A stretch of DNA of 9,303 nucleotides, taken from assembly GCA_900769905.1 (NCBI GenBank), contig CAAGIL010000164.1, forward strand, positions 1 to 9,303. Reading direction: 5' to 3'. Source of the stretch: Rikenellaceae bacterium. Lineage in GTDB: Bacteria; Bacteroidota; Bacteroidia; Bacteroidales; UBA932. Both the position numbers and the translations under genes were made by a program. Below, piece by piece: positions 1 to 6,381 of this stretch (its first letter is position 1; each line of letters opens with the position of its first letter). Below the pieces are notes generated by a model. That model was not told where the DNA came from. It searched no databases and was given only the letters and a program-made list of their open reading frames with translations.

Positions 1-1104
1 AGTGAAATTCAACTTGTTAACCTGGATGTCGGTGAGCATTGCTTCCACATCCGGCAGTCCTATGATGCGGCAGTCCAGTTCTCCGCTGAGTTTGCTGTTG
101 CTGTCGGTGAAACGGAAATCCTCCAGCTTGAAGTCATTGACATAGCCTTCGAATTCTCCGCTTTCCACTTCAAATACCGAACGGTTGTCCGGGAGCGAGC
201 CGGCGAACCTGTCTATGGTCTCCACTGCCACGACCGAAGGTTTGAATGCCGCCTGCATACGCACCTCGCTGATATAGTTGTCGAATGACAGCGGACTGTC
301 GTAATTCATCTCGTAGTACTTCAGCCTGATGTCGCTGAGACTGTCCCTGTAATGGATGTTGTCGATTCGCGTCTTGCCCATACCGACGGCGAAGCTTCCG
401 CTGAGCGCATCTATGCGCATCCCGCATTTCTCCTCCGCGATGAGCTCGTCCACCTTGCCGTACATCCTGTTGCCCGTGAACTTCAGCCTGCTGGCCTTTG
501 CGGATACGACTATGTCCATATCGTCGTAGTTGATGGCATAATCCCCCACATCTTCGCGCAGCACCGGATTGAAGCTCTGCATCCTGTAGTGCACTCCGTC
601 CACCACTGCCTTGCGTATGTCGAAGATGTCCGGCCCCGGAGTACGGTCTGGTGCTTTAGTCTTTATCCTGAATATTCTCGTGATGTTGGTTTTGTACTCG
701 CCCGGCTCCAGGGTGAGGTGGAAGAAGGCATCGTGCACGTCCAGGCGTCCAATGTGTATGCCTTTGCGGTCGAAGATGCTCTTGAGGGAGAAGGTGGCGC
801 TGATGCTGCGCGCGTGGAATACCGTGTCCACGGGTTCCCAGCCGCGCTCGTGGATGTCCTCCGTGTAGGGCTCGCCGTCGAGCAGGAGCACGTCCCTGAG
901 TATGAGGGCACCGGATGGAAGTATGCCTATCTCGCCACAACTGAGATTGCCGTCGAACTTGCCGGAGAATCTTTCGATGGCTTTGCGGGAGAGCCAGGTC
1001 TGCACCTTCGGGGTCTGAACGGCAAGCAGAAGGCCCATCACCGCGACCACCAGCAGCCCGGCCAGCCTTGCAAGAATATATGAGCGTATCCCCTTGACTT
1101 CCAT
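1..1104 (-). CDS. tamB: TamB-like translocation/assembly protein, N-terminal 368 residues (C-terminus cut by window edge)
   Basis: The frame is open from ATG at 1104 leftward to base 1 with no stop, giving 368 codons; the rest lies outside the window. Residues about 9-30 form one hydrophobic helix, the N-terminal inner-membrane anchor. It is followed by QTPKVQTWLSRKA and a GEIGILPSGALILRDV segment, which match the start of Bacteroidota TamB/DUF490 proteins. The rest is the repetitive beta-strand pattern expected of a periplasmic lipid-transfer bridge of the AsmA/TamB class. TamB proteins span the periplasm and are linked to outer-membrane lipid transport and to assembly of some outer-membrane proteins. 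That function is known from the family, not shown here. Family members usually exceed 1,200 residues, so most of the gene and the diagnostic C-terminal domain are missing. Divergence from tsaD is an arrangement I recall from other Bacteroidota and supports the call. An AsmA-like relative is the main alternative. Confidence 0.82.
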   Translation of the reverse strand, partial: MEVKGIRSYILARLAGLLVVAVMGLLLAVQTPKVQTWLSRKAIERFSGKFDGNLSCGEIGILPSGALILRDVLLLDGEPYTEDIHERGWEPVDTVFHARSISATFSLKSIFDRKGIHIGRLDVHDAFFHLTLEPGEYKTNITRIFRIKTKAPDRTPGPDIFDIRKAVVDGVHYRMQSFNPVLREDVGDYAINYDDMDIVVSAKASRLKFTGNRMYGKVDELIAEEKCGMRIDALSGSFAVGMGKTRIDNIHYRDSLSDIRLKYYEMNYDSPLSFDNYISEVRMQAAFKPSVVAVETIDRFAGSLPDNRSVFEVESGEFEGYVNDFKLEDFRFTDSNSKLSGELDCRIIGLPDVEAMLTDIQVNKLNFT

Positions 1105-1110
1105 AACTTA

Positions 1111-1118
1111 CAAATATA
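1111..1118 (-). promoter_or_regulatory. Candidate -7 box for tamB (TATATTTG)
   Basis: On the minus strand this octamer matches the Bacteroidota -7 consensus TAnnTTTG exactly. No TTTG -33 element lies at the usual 19-21 bp spacing; the nearest minus-strand TTTG (1145-1148) is 26 bp away. The box ends only 6 bp before the tamB ATG, so transcription from it would give a transcript with almost no leader. Confidence 0.45.
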
Positions 1119-1130
1119 GAAATTTTTCCT

Positions 1131-1138
1131 TAAATTTG
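1131..1138 (+). promoter_or_regulatory. Candidate -7 box for tsaD operon (TAAATTTG)
   Basis: An exact TAnnTTTG match 18 bp upstream of the ATG at 1157. Transcription would begin around 1144-1146 and leave a leader of about a dozen bases. No convincing -33 TTTG is present upstream. Because the box lies downstream of an in-frame ATG at 1094, it argues for 1157 as the true tsaD start. Confidence 0.5.
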
Positions 1139-1156
1139 CGGAATCAAAGATATATT

Positions 1157-2179
1157 ATGGCAGATATCATATTGGGCATAGAATCATCCTGCGACGACAC
1201 CTCGGCTGCCGTCATAAGGGACGGGGTGCTCCTCTCGAACGTCATTGCCAGCCAGGACGTTCACAGGTCCTTCGGCGGTGTGGTCCCGGAGCTGGCATCA
1301 AGGGCGCACGAACTTAACATAGTACCTGTGGTCAGCGAGGCCTTGAACAAGGCCGGTGTGAGCGCATCCGAGCTCACGGCAATAGCCTTCACCAGGGGCC
1401 CGGGCCTGCTCGGATCCCTGCTTGTGGGCACTTCCTTTGCGAAGGCGCTGGGTGTGGCTCTGGACATCCCTATCATAATGGTCAACCACCTCCAGGGGCA
1501 CGTGCTCGCCAACTTCATACGCCAGCAGGACAGGGAGCCGCGGGAACCGGCCTTCCCTTACCTGTGCCTGCTCGTGAGCGGAGGCAACTCCCAGATAGTC
1601 AGGGTGGACGACCCGCTCCACTTCGAAATTCTCGGCCAGACCATAGACGATGCCGTCGGCGAAGCCTTCGACAAGTGTTCCAAGATGATGGGCCTCGGCT
1701 ATCCGGGCGGTCCTATTATCGACCGTCTCGCAAAGGAAGGTGACCCGAAACGTTTCCGCTTCGCCAAGCCCCACATTCCTGGGCTTGACTACAGCTTCAG
1801 CGGCATAAAGACCTCCCTGCTGTATTTCGTACGCGACGAGATGGCCAAGGACCCTGAATTCATGGAGAAGAACAAGGCCGACATCTGCGCGTCTTTCCAG
1901 AAGGCGCTGATAGACATATTGATGGACAAGCTGGTGAAGGCGGCGGCGCAGACGGGAATCAGGGAGATTACCATAGGCGGGGGAGTGTCGGCCAACAGTG
2001 GCCTGCGTGCCCGTGTGGAGCAGGAGGGGAAGAAGCGCGGCTGGAATACCTATCTTCCTGAGTTCAAGTTTACTACGGACAACGCCGCAATGATAGCAAT
2101 AGCCGGATATTATCATTACCTTGCCGGAGAGAGAACCTCCCTCGACGTGGCACCGGTATCAAGAACAGCAGATTTTTAG
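1157..2179 (+). CDS. tsaD: tRNA N6-adenosine threonylcarbamoyltransferase TsaD
   Basis: This is the catalytic subunit that transfers the threonylcarbamoyl group from TC-AMP to A37 of ANN-decoding tRNAs (t6A), acting in the cytoplasm with TsaB and TsaE. The 340-residue product has every family landmark: GIESSCDDTSAAV at 7-19; the metal-ligand histidines H111 and H115 in NHLQGH, at the same numbers as in E. coli; SGGNS at 141-145; DDAVGEAFDK at 164-173; GGGVSAN at 274-280; and the third metal ligand D308 or its neighbour in TTDNAAM. The frame extends upstream to an ATG at 1094, but that would add 21 residues absent from the family and would place the candidate promoter inside the gene, so 1157 is preferred. 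There is no clear Shine-Dalgarno sequence, only an A/T-rich leader, as is usual in this phylum. The stop codon abuts the next gene's ATG, indicating co-transcription. Ile is mostly ATA (15 of 25 by my count), unlike the large lipoprotein gene downstream. Confidence 0.97.
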   Translation: MADIILGIESSCDDTSAAVIRDGVLLSNVIASQDVHRSFGGVVPELASRAHELNIVPVVSEALNKAGVSASELTAIAFTRGPGLLGSLLVGTSFAKALGVALDIPIIMVNHLQGHVLANFIRQQDREPREPAFPYLCLLVSGGNSQIVRVDDPLHFEILGQTIDDAVGEAFDKCSKMMGLGYPGGPIIDRLAKEGDPKRFRFAKPHIPGLDYSFSGIKTSLLYFVRDEMAKDPEFMEKNKADICASFQKALIDILMDKLVKAAAQTGIREITIGGGVSANSGLRARVEQEGKKRGWNTYLPEFKFTTDNAAMIAIAGYYHYLAGERTSLDVAPVSRTADF

Positions 2180-3694
2180 ATGAAGGAATTCGAAATAACC
2201 TGTCCCCTTACGAGGGAACCGCGCCTGAAGGAAATAGAGGCAAAGGCGGCCGGGATGAAGTGGGTGCTCAAGAAGCGTTCCATCGACGCCCGCAAGGAGC
2301 CGGTATGGCGCTACCAGTACGAGGCTTACGGCCCGGAGGACGACTACCGTCCCTACGAGCTGCCGGAGTACCCTGATGTGCACGGAAAAGCTGCCGTAAC
2401 GGTGGTGGGAGCGGGCCCGGCGGGAATGTTCGCGGCCCTGGAACTTATTGCGCGCGGCCTGCGTCCGGTGGTCCTGGAAAGGGGAAAGAACGTGCACGAG
2501 CGCAAGACCGATATGGCGAAGCTTTCCCGTGAGGGCGTGGTGAACCCGGAATCGAACTATTGCTACGGCGAGGGCGGTGCCGGTGCGTTCTCGGACGGCA
2601 AGCTCTACACCCGTTCCTCCAAGCGCGGCGACATACGCCAGGTGCTGCACCTGCTGGTGAAGTTCGGTGCCTCCGCCGACATCCTGATAGACGCGCATCC
2701 GCACATAGGCTCCGACAAGCTCCCGGCGGTAGTGGAGAACATACGCAAGTTCATTATCGCGCAGGGCGGCGAGTACCACTTCGGCTGCCGCGTAAAATCC
2801 ATCGGGCGCGAGGAGAACGGACTCTGGAGGCTGGATTGCGCGAACGGGGAAAGCTACCGCTCGGAGAAGGTCATCCTGGCCACGGGGCACTCCGCCCGCG
2901 ATGTGTACGAGATGCTGCGCTCTCAGGGAGGTGAACTGGAGGCAAAGGGCTTCGCTCTCGGAGTCAGGGTGGAGCATCCCCAGGAAAAGATAAACTGGTG
3001 TCAGTACCACGGACAGTGGAAGCCGGGCGTACCGGCAGCCGAATACTCCTTCGTGGAGCAGGTGGACGGAAGGGGAGTCTTCTCCTTCTGCATGTGCCCG
3101 GGAGGCATACTCGTGCCTTCGTCCACGGAACCGGGCACCATAGTGCTGAACGGTATGTCCAATTCGGCGCGCTCGGGCAAGTTCGCGAATGCGGGCGTAG
3201 TGGTGCAGATAGAGCCGGAAGACGTTCCCGGCGACAGCCCTCTGCGTCTGATGGATTTCCAGCACAAGGTGGAGGAGGATATGTACAAATATTCCCTGAG
3301 CTGCGGAGCGCCGAATCCGATGGCGGCTCCCGCCCAGAGAATGGAAGATTTCTGTAACGGAAAGATGTCCAAGACCATGCCTCCGACCTCGTATCATCCC
3401 GGAGTGGTAAGTGCACCTCTGCATCAGCTGCTTCCGAAAATGGTGGCTGAGCGACTGCAGAAGGCTTTCCCGCGCGTGAAGATGCGCAACTACTACACCA
3501 ATGCGGCCCTGCTCCTGGGAGTGGAGTCCCGCACTTCGTCCCCTGTGCGCATACCCCGTGACCCGCAGAGTTACGAGTATGTCTCAATGCCGGGCATTTA
3601 CCCTTGCGGGGAAGGTGCCGGCTATGCGGGAGGAATAGTATCCAGCGCAATGGACGGCATCAACGCCGCCCGTGCGCTGTCTGAAAATCTTTAG
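2180..3694 (+). CDS. FAD-dependent dehydrogenase-like flavoprotein (COG2509-type), substrate unknown
   Basis: The 504-residue product is a predicted cytoplasmic flavoprotein of the widespread but uncharacterised NAD(P)/FAD-dependent oxidoreductase group resembling COG2509. Residues 1-70 form the small family-specific N-terminal domain with the KKRSIDARKEPVWRYQ stretch. The Rossmann dinucleotide motif VVGAGPAG is at 75-82, with E100 (VLERG) placed to bind the FAD ribose. A conserved YCYGEGGAGAFSDGKLYTR block lies at 127-145, the ATGH motif at 234-237, and a C-terminal FAD-contacting motif GIYPCGEGAGYAGGI at 472-486. There is no signal peptide or membrane segment, and the length is normal for the group. 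Its ATG follows the tsaD stop with zero bases between (TAG then ATG), so translation is probably coupled to tsaD. The reaction is not known. Similarity to flavoproteins with a reductive role is all that can be said. Its 3' end overlaps the convergent Omp28-like gene by 4 bp. Confidence 0.9.
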   Translation: MKEFEITCPLTREPRLKEIEAKAAGMKWVLKKRSIDARKEPVWRYQYEAYGPEDDYRPYELPEYPDVHGKAAVTVVGAGPAGMFAALELIARGLRPVVLERGKNVHERKTDMAKLSREGVVNPESNYCYGEGGAGAFSDGKLYTRSSKRGDIRQVLHLLVKFGASADILIDAHPHIGSDKLPAVVENIRKFIIAQGGEYHFGCRVKSIGREENGLWRLDCANGESYRSEKVILATGHSARDVYEMLRSQGGELEAKGFALGVRVEHPQEKINWCQYHGQWKPGVPAAEYSFVEQVDGRGVFSFCMCPGGILVPSSTEPGTIVLNGMSNSARSGKFANAGVVVQIEPEDVPGDSPLRLMDFQHKVEEDMYKYSLSCGAPNPMAAPAQRMEDFCNGKMSKTMPPTSYHPGVVSAPLHQLLPKMVAERLQKAFPRVKMRNYYTNAALLLGVESRTSSPVRIPRDPQSYEYVSMPGIYPCGEGAGYAGGIVSSAMDGINAARALSENL

Positions 3695-4794
3695 TCTGCG
3701 TAGTCGTAGGCCACGCTGGAGTTGATCGGGCAGTCTATTACGTTGTTAACGGTGTATGAGCTGCCGTTTTGTGTGCATACGAACACGATTACGTGGCAGT
3801 TCTCTCCGACCCAGGACTCATCCAACTCCATGATATAGAATTGGGAAGCTGTTTCACCGGCCTCGAGCTTGACTGAAGTTCCGCTGAAATCCTTTGTCCC
3901 GTTCTGGCCGAATATGAGTCTCACGCAGTTGTCGTGGGTATTGTAGCTTGAGTCCAGAGCTCCGGACTGCGCACCGTAGATGCCGTCCTCGAGCAGCCAG
4001 GCTGCCACGCGTATTTCCCCGTCCTCGGCTGCCTTTACTCCCACATTCACAACAAGCTGGTTGCCGTCAAGGATTGAGCTTGCGCATATTCCTGCCTTTG
4101 CTGTCTCGGCGTCATAATACTTGTTGAAGCTTTCGGTAAAGAGGTCGAGACGGTTGTAGTTGTCGAACTTGCTCTTGGAATTGAGGTCCAGTACTACGGT
4201 CGGGTAACCCCTTATGGCCATGGCACCTGCAAGACTCGTTTCGATGTATGCAGGGTCGCTTGAGTTGAAGGTATGGACGGTGCAATGCACGTACCTGTCC
4301 TTGTTTTCGCTCTTTGCCTTGAAAGTCCTCAGAAGCGAGGTCATATAAGGGCAATAGCCGCAGCCCGTGCCTGTGAACTGGCTGATGAGTACCCTTCTCC
4401 GGAAATCAAGTCCGGATGGCTTGGGGTCGGCAGGAAGAGTCGGAACCTTGCCGGAAATGGCAGTGATGGTGATGACTTCGCTGGTGAGGGTCTTGTAGGA
4501 AACCCAGAACTTGTAGCTGCCCGGAGTTTCGGTGCAGAAACGTGCACCGGGCATCTCCACGGGCATATTTGTGTCGGCGTTGTAGTACTTGGCTTCGCTG
4601 CTGACATCCTTGTCGCCGTACAGTACGGTGAACTTTGCAAAAGAGTTGCCGTCAGCGGTGATGAGTATGTTGTCCACCTCCACGCTGAGTTCCTTGCTGC
4701 TGTCATCCGGCTCATCGCCGGTTAGAGAGCAGGCAGGGGCCGCAACAAGCATTGCGAGCAATGCGAGAATGTTGAGATATTTTTTCATTTCCAT
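3691..4794 (-). CDS. Omp28-related lipoprotein with thioredoxin-like CGYC motif
   Basis: The 367-residue product begins with a lipoprotein signal (hydrophobic 6-20, lipobox APAC with C22 as the lipidated cysteine). A short acidic, Ser-rich stretch (GDEPDDSS) follows, resembling the charged tethers that can direct Bacteroidota lipoproteins to the surface. Residues about 35-115 look like an immunoglobulin-type beta domain ending in TSEVITITA. A thioredoxin-like domain follows: a beta strand VLISQFTGTGC, the redox motif C145-G-Y-C148-P, and a cis-Pro candidate in RGYPTVVL at P198. The C-terminal 140 residues are beta-rich and of unknown role. This layout fits the Omp28-related outer-membrane protein family; the biochemical activity of that family is not established. 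It is the last gene of the operon, 18 bp after the barrel gene. The start could be ATG at 4794 or the second ATG at 4788 (MKKY...); the second looks more like a normal signal peptide start. No Shine-Dalgarno sequence decides between them. Confidence 0.87.
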   Translation of the reverse strand: MEMKKYLNILALLAMLVAAPACSLTGDEPDDSSKELSVEVDNILITADGNSFAKFTVLYGDKDVSSEAKYYNADTNMPVEMPGARFCTETPGSYKFWVSYKTLTSEVITITAISGKVPTLPADPKPSGLDFRRRVLISQFTGTGCGYCPYMTSLLRTFKAKSENKDRYVHCTVHTFNSSDPAYIETSLAGAMAIRGYPTVVLDLNSKSKFDNYNRLDLFTESFNKYYDAETAKAGICASSILDGNQLVVNVGVKAAEDGEIRVAAWLLEDGIYGAQSGALDSSYNTHDNCVRLIFGQNGTKDFSGTSVKLEAGETASQFYIMELDESWVGENCHVIVFVCTQNGSSYTVNNVIDCPINSSVAYDYAD

Positions 4795-4812
4795 ATTTTT
4801 TGTGTCTGTTTG

Positions 4813-6381
4813 TCAAAAGGAAGTGGTCAGCATCAGGTTCAGTCCCGTGTAGGCAGGAGTGTAGCGGCATACGCCTCCGGAACATATGTATCCGGCCCTG
4901 TTGCGGCCGTAGCTTAGCTGAATGCGGGTAGCACCCCTGGACCAGCTGGCTCCGGCAGTGTAGTAGTGCTTGTGGGTGAGCCCGGCATTGTACATATCGC
5001 TGACATAGATGTTCCAGTGCGGGGCAATGGTCATTTCCAGCAATCCGGCTACCCAGTCTCCCTCGTAGTCCCGGGACTGGAGGTACTGCATCTCGCCTCT
5101 GAGGGCGTGGCGGCTGCTGAACTTGTACTGCACGTCTGCAACGAATATGTTGGACACATAATCGCCGTCCACATATCCGTGGCTCGGATTCCACTGCTGT
5201 CTTGAGTAGAGGAAGGTGGTCTTCAGCTTCCTGCCCCAGTGGCACTCGGCATCGGCGTTGATATCGCCCCACATCATCCTCTTGGCCCCGTCTTCGCTCT
5301 GCTTCCTGCTTATGGTCCAGGCTGTGGACGCGTTGGCGTGGAATACCCAGTACTTGCTGCGGCTGCTCTTGCTGCGCAGGGTGTAGAAGAGGTCGAGCTG
5401 GCCGGCGGCCTCGCCTATGACGTTCACCTGGTAAGGGTTGAGGTTTGCGAGCATATAGTGGTACTGCCTCGTAAGGGACGGAAGGTAGTTGAGGGTGTTG
5501 CCCGTGCCGCTTCCCTGGAGGGAGAGCATTGTTCCCATATGGTCTATGATGCGGAACGTGGCAGAGCCGCTGAATGCTTTTCTGCTGTAGATGGCTTCAG
5601 CGTAGATTGCTGCGCCCTTGTGGGCTTCCAGCTCGGTAAATGCGGCGAAGTCCTCGCTTTTCAGGGCATATTCGCCCTTGAGCGTGAGGCCTTTCCAGGC
5701 AAAGTTGGCTGAAGCGGAGAAGAGATTGACATTGCTCAGACCGTTTCCGAGGTCCTCATACCTGCTTACGAAGCCTCCCTCAAGGTCGAGGAGAAGCTGT
5801 CTCCAGCCGAAAATGCCGCTGATTGAGAGGTTGAGGTCCGCGCCCCTTACCCAGGAGTCCGTGTAGTCGGTGTAGAGTCTCGGGCGGCCGTACATACCTC
5901 TCAGCGAGAGCCAGTCCGTGAGTGAGTACGCGAGCTGTATGCCTTCGAGGGAGTTGTTGAAGCCGAGATTGCGGTCCTCGTAAGAACGGAAAATCAGTCC
6001 GTTCCCGAACTGATCGTAAATGTCTCCCAAATGGATGCTCAGCCTGTCCGAACTCCATCTGATGTACTTGGATGCGAGGAAGAGTTTCTTCGGGTCTGCC
6101 TGCTGGCCTATTTCGAAGCCGTACAGGGCCGGAAGATAGCCTTCCAACTGCATTCCTGCCGAGAAGTTCCCGGCGTTGTAGTCCATCTTGAGGTAGTTGT
6201 TGGATCCGAAGTGGTCGTCAGGAATCACTGCTCCCAGACCGCTGTCGTTTATGTATCCTATGCTGTTGCTCTCCAGACTTGCGGAGAAAATTCCATTATT
6301 GAAAGCGGTCTGTGCGCCGGACAAAGTCCAGCACAACAGACCGGCTAACGATAATATTACGGATTTAGCGCTTGTCCTCAT
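4813..6381 (-). CDS. DUF6029-type outer-membrane beta-barrel protein
   Basis: The 522-residue product has a signal peptide (hydrophobic 8-20, likely cleavage after SGA at 21-23). The rest is dominated by alternating hydrophobic/polar strands rich in Tyr, Trp and Phe. It ends in a hydrophobic strand with a terminal Phe (GLNLMLTTSF), the usual outer-membrane barrel signature. The conserved-looking blocks SIHLGDIYDQFGNGLIFRSYEDRNLG (given here by position, 115-140) and the C-terminal CSGGVCRYTPAY at 500-511 fit the DUF6029 group of Bacteroidota proteins, as far as I recognise it. No function is established for that group. Mature cysteines are C380, C500 and C505; the last two probably form a loop disulfide. 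The ATG at 6381 lies inside the end of the upstream lipoprotein gene (17-bp overlap, different frame), and the next gene begins 18 bp after its stop. It is thus the middle gene of a three-gene operon and probably translationally coupled to the lipoprotein. Confidence 0.78.
   Translation of the reverse strand: MRTSAKSVILSLAGLLCWTLSGAQTAFNNGIFSASLESNSIGYINDSGLGAVIPDDHFGSNNYLKMDYNAGNFSAGMQLEGYLPALYGFEIGQQADPKKLFLASKYIRWSSDRLSIHLGDIYDQFGNGLIFRSYEDRNLGFNNSLEGIQLAYSLTDWLSLRGMYGRPRLYTDYTDSWVRGADLNLSISGIFGWRQLLLDLEGGFVSRYEDLGNGLSNVNLFSASANFAWKGLTLKGEYALKSEDFAAFTELEAHKGAAIYAEAIYSRKAFSGSATFRIIDHMGTMLSLQGSGTGNTLNYLPSLTRQYHYMLANLNPYQVNVIGEAAGQLDLFYTLRSKSSRSKYWVFHANASTAWTISRKQSEDGAKRMMWGDINADAECHWGRKLKTTFLYSRQQWNPSHGYVDGDYVSNIFVADVQYKFSSRHALRGEMQYLQSRDYEGDWVAGLLEMTIAPHWNIYVSDMYNAGLTHKHYYTAGASWSRGATRIQLSYGRNRAGYICSGGVCRYTPAYTGLNLMLTTSF

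Noticed and set aside
352..1083. Plus-strand 243-codon open frame
   Set aside because: It is codon-aligned antisense to tamB, whose product has a membrane anchor and recognisable family sequence; the plus-strand translation has no family features.
1094..1156. Upstream in-frame start for tsaD
   Set aside because: It would add 21 residues not found in the family, overlap the tamB start and place the -7 box inside the gene.
1298..2116. Minus-strand 272-codon open frame
   Set aside because: It lies wholly antisense to tsaD, which is certain; GC-rich codon bias creates long shadow frames here.
2159..3424. Minus-strand 421-codon open frame
   Set aside because: It is antisense to the FAD-dependent protein with intact motifs. 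The translation is Arg/His-rich and low in plausibility, and there is no promoter.
2964..3650. Minus-strand 228-codon open frame
   Set aside because: A shadow of the flavoprotein gene, with Pro/Ser/Arg-rich composition typical of a wrong frame.
3694..3720. GCGT...ACGC pair just after the flavoprotein stop as a terminator
   Set aside because: Only a 4-bp stem with no following T-run; not enough to call a terminator.
4712..5272. Minus-strand 186-codon open frame spanning the barrel and Omp28-like genes
   Set aside because: A wrong frame of the barrel gene; it only appears long because it crosses the short gap.
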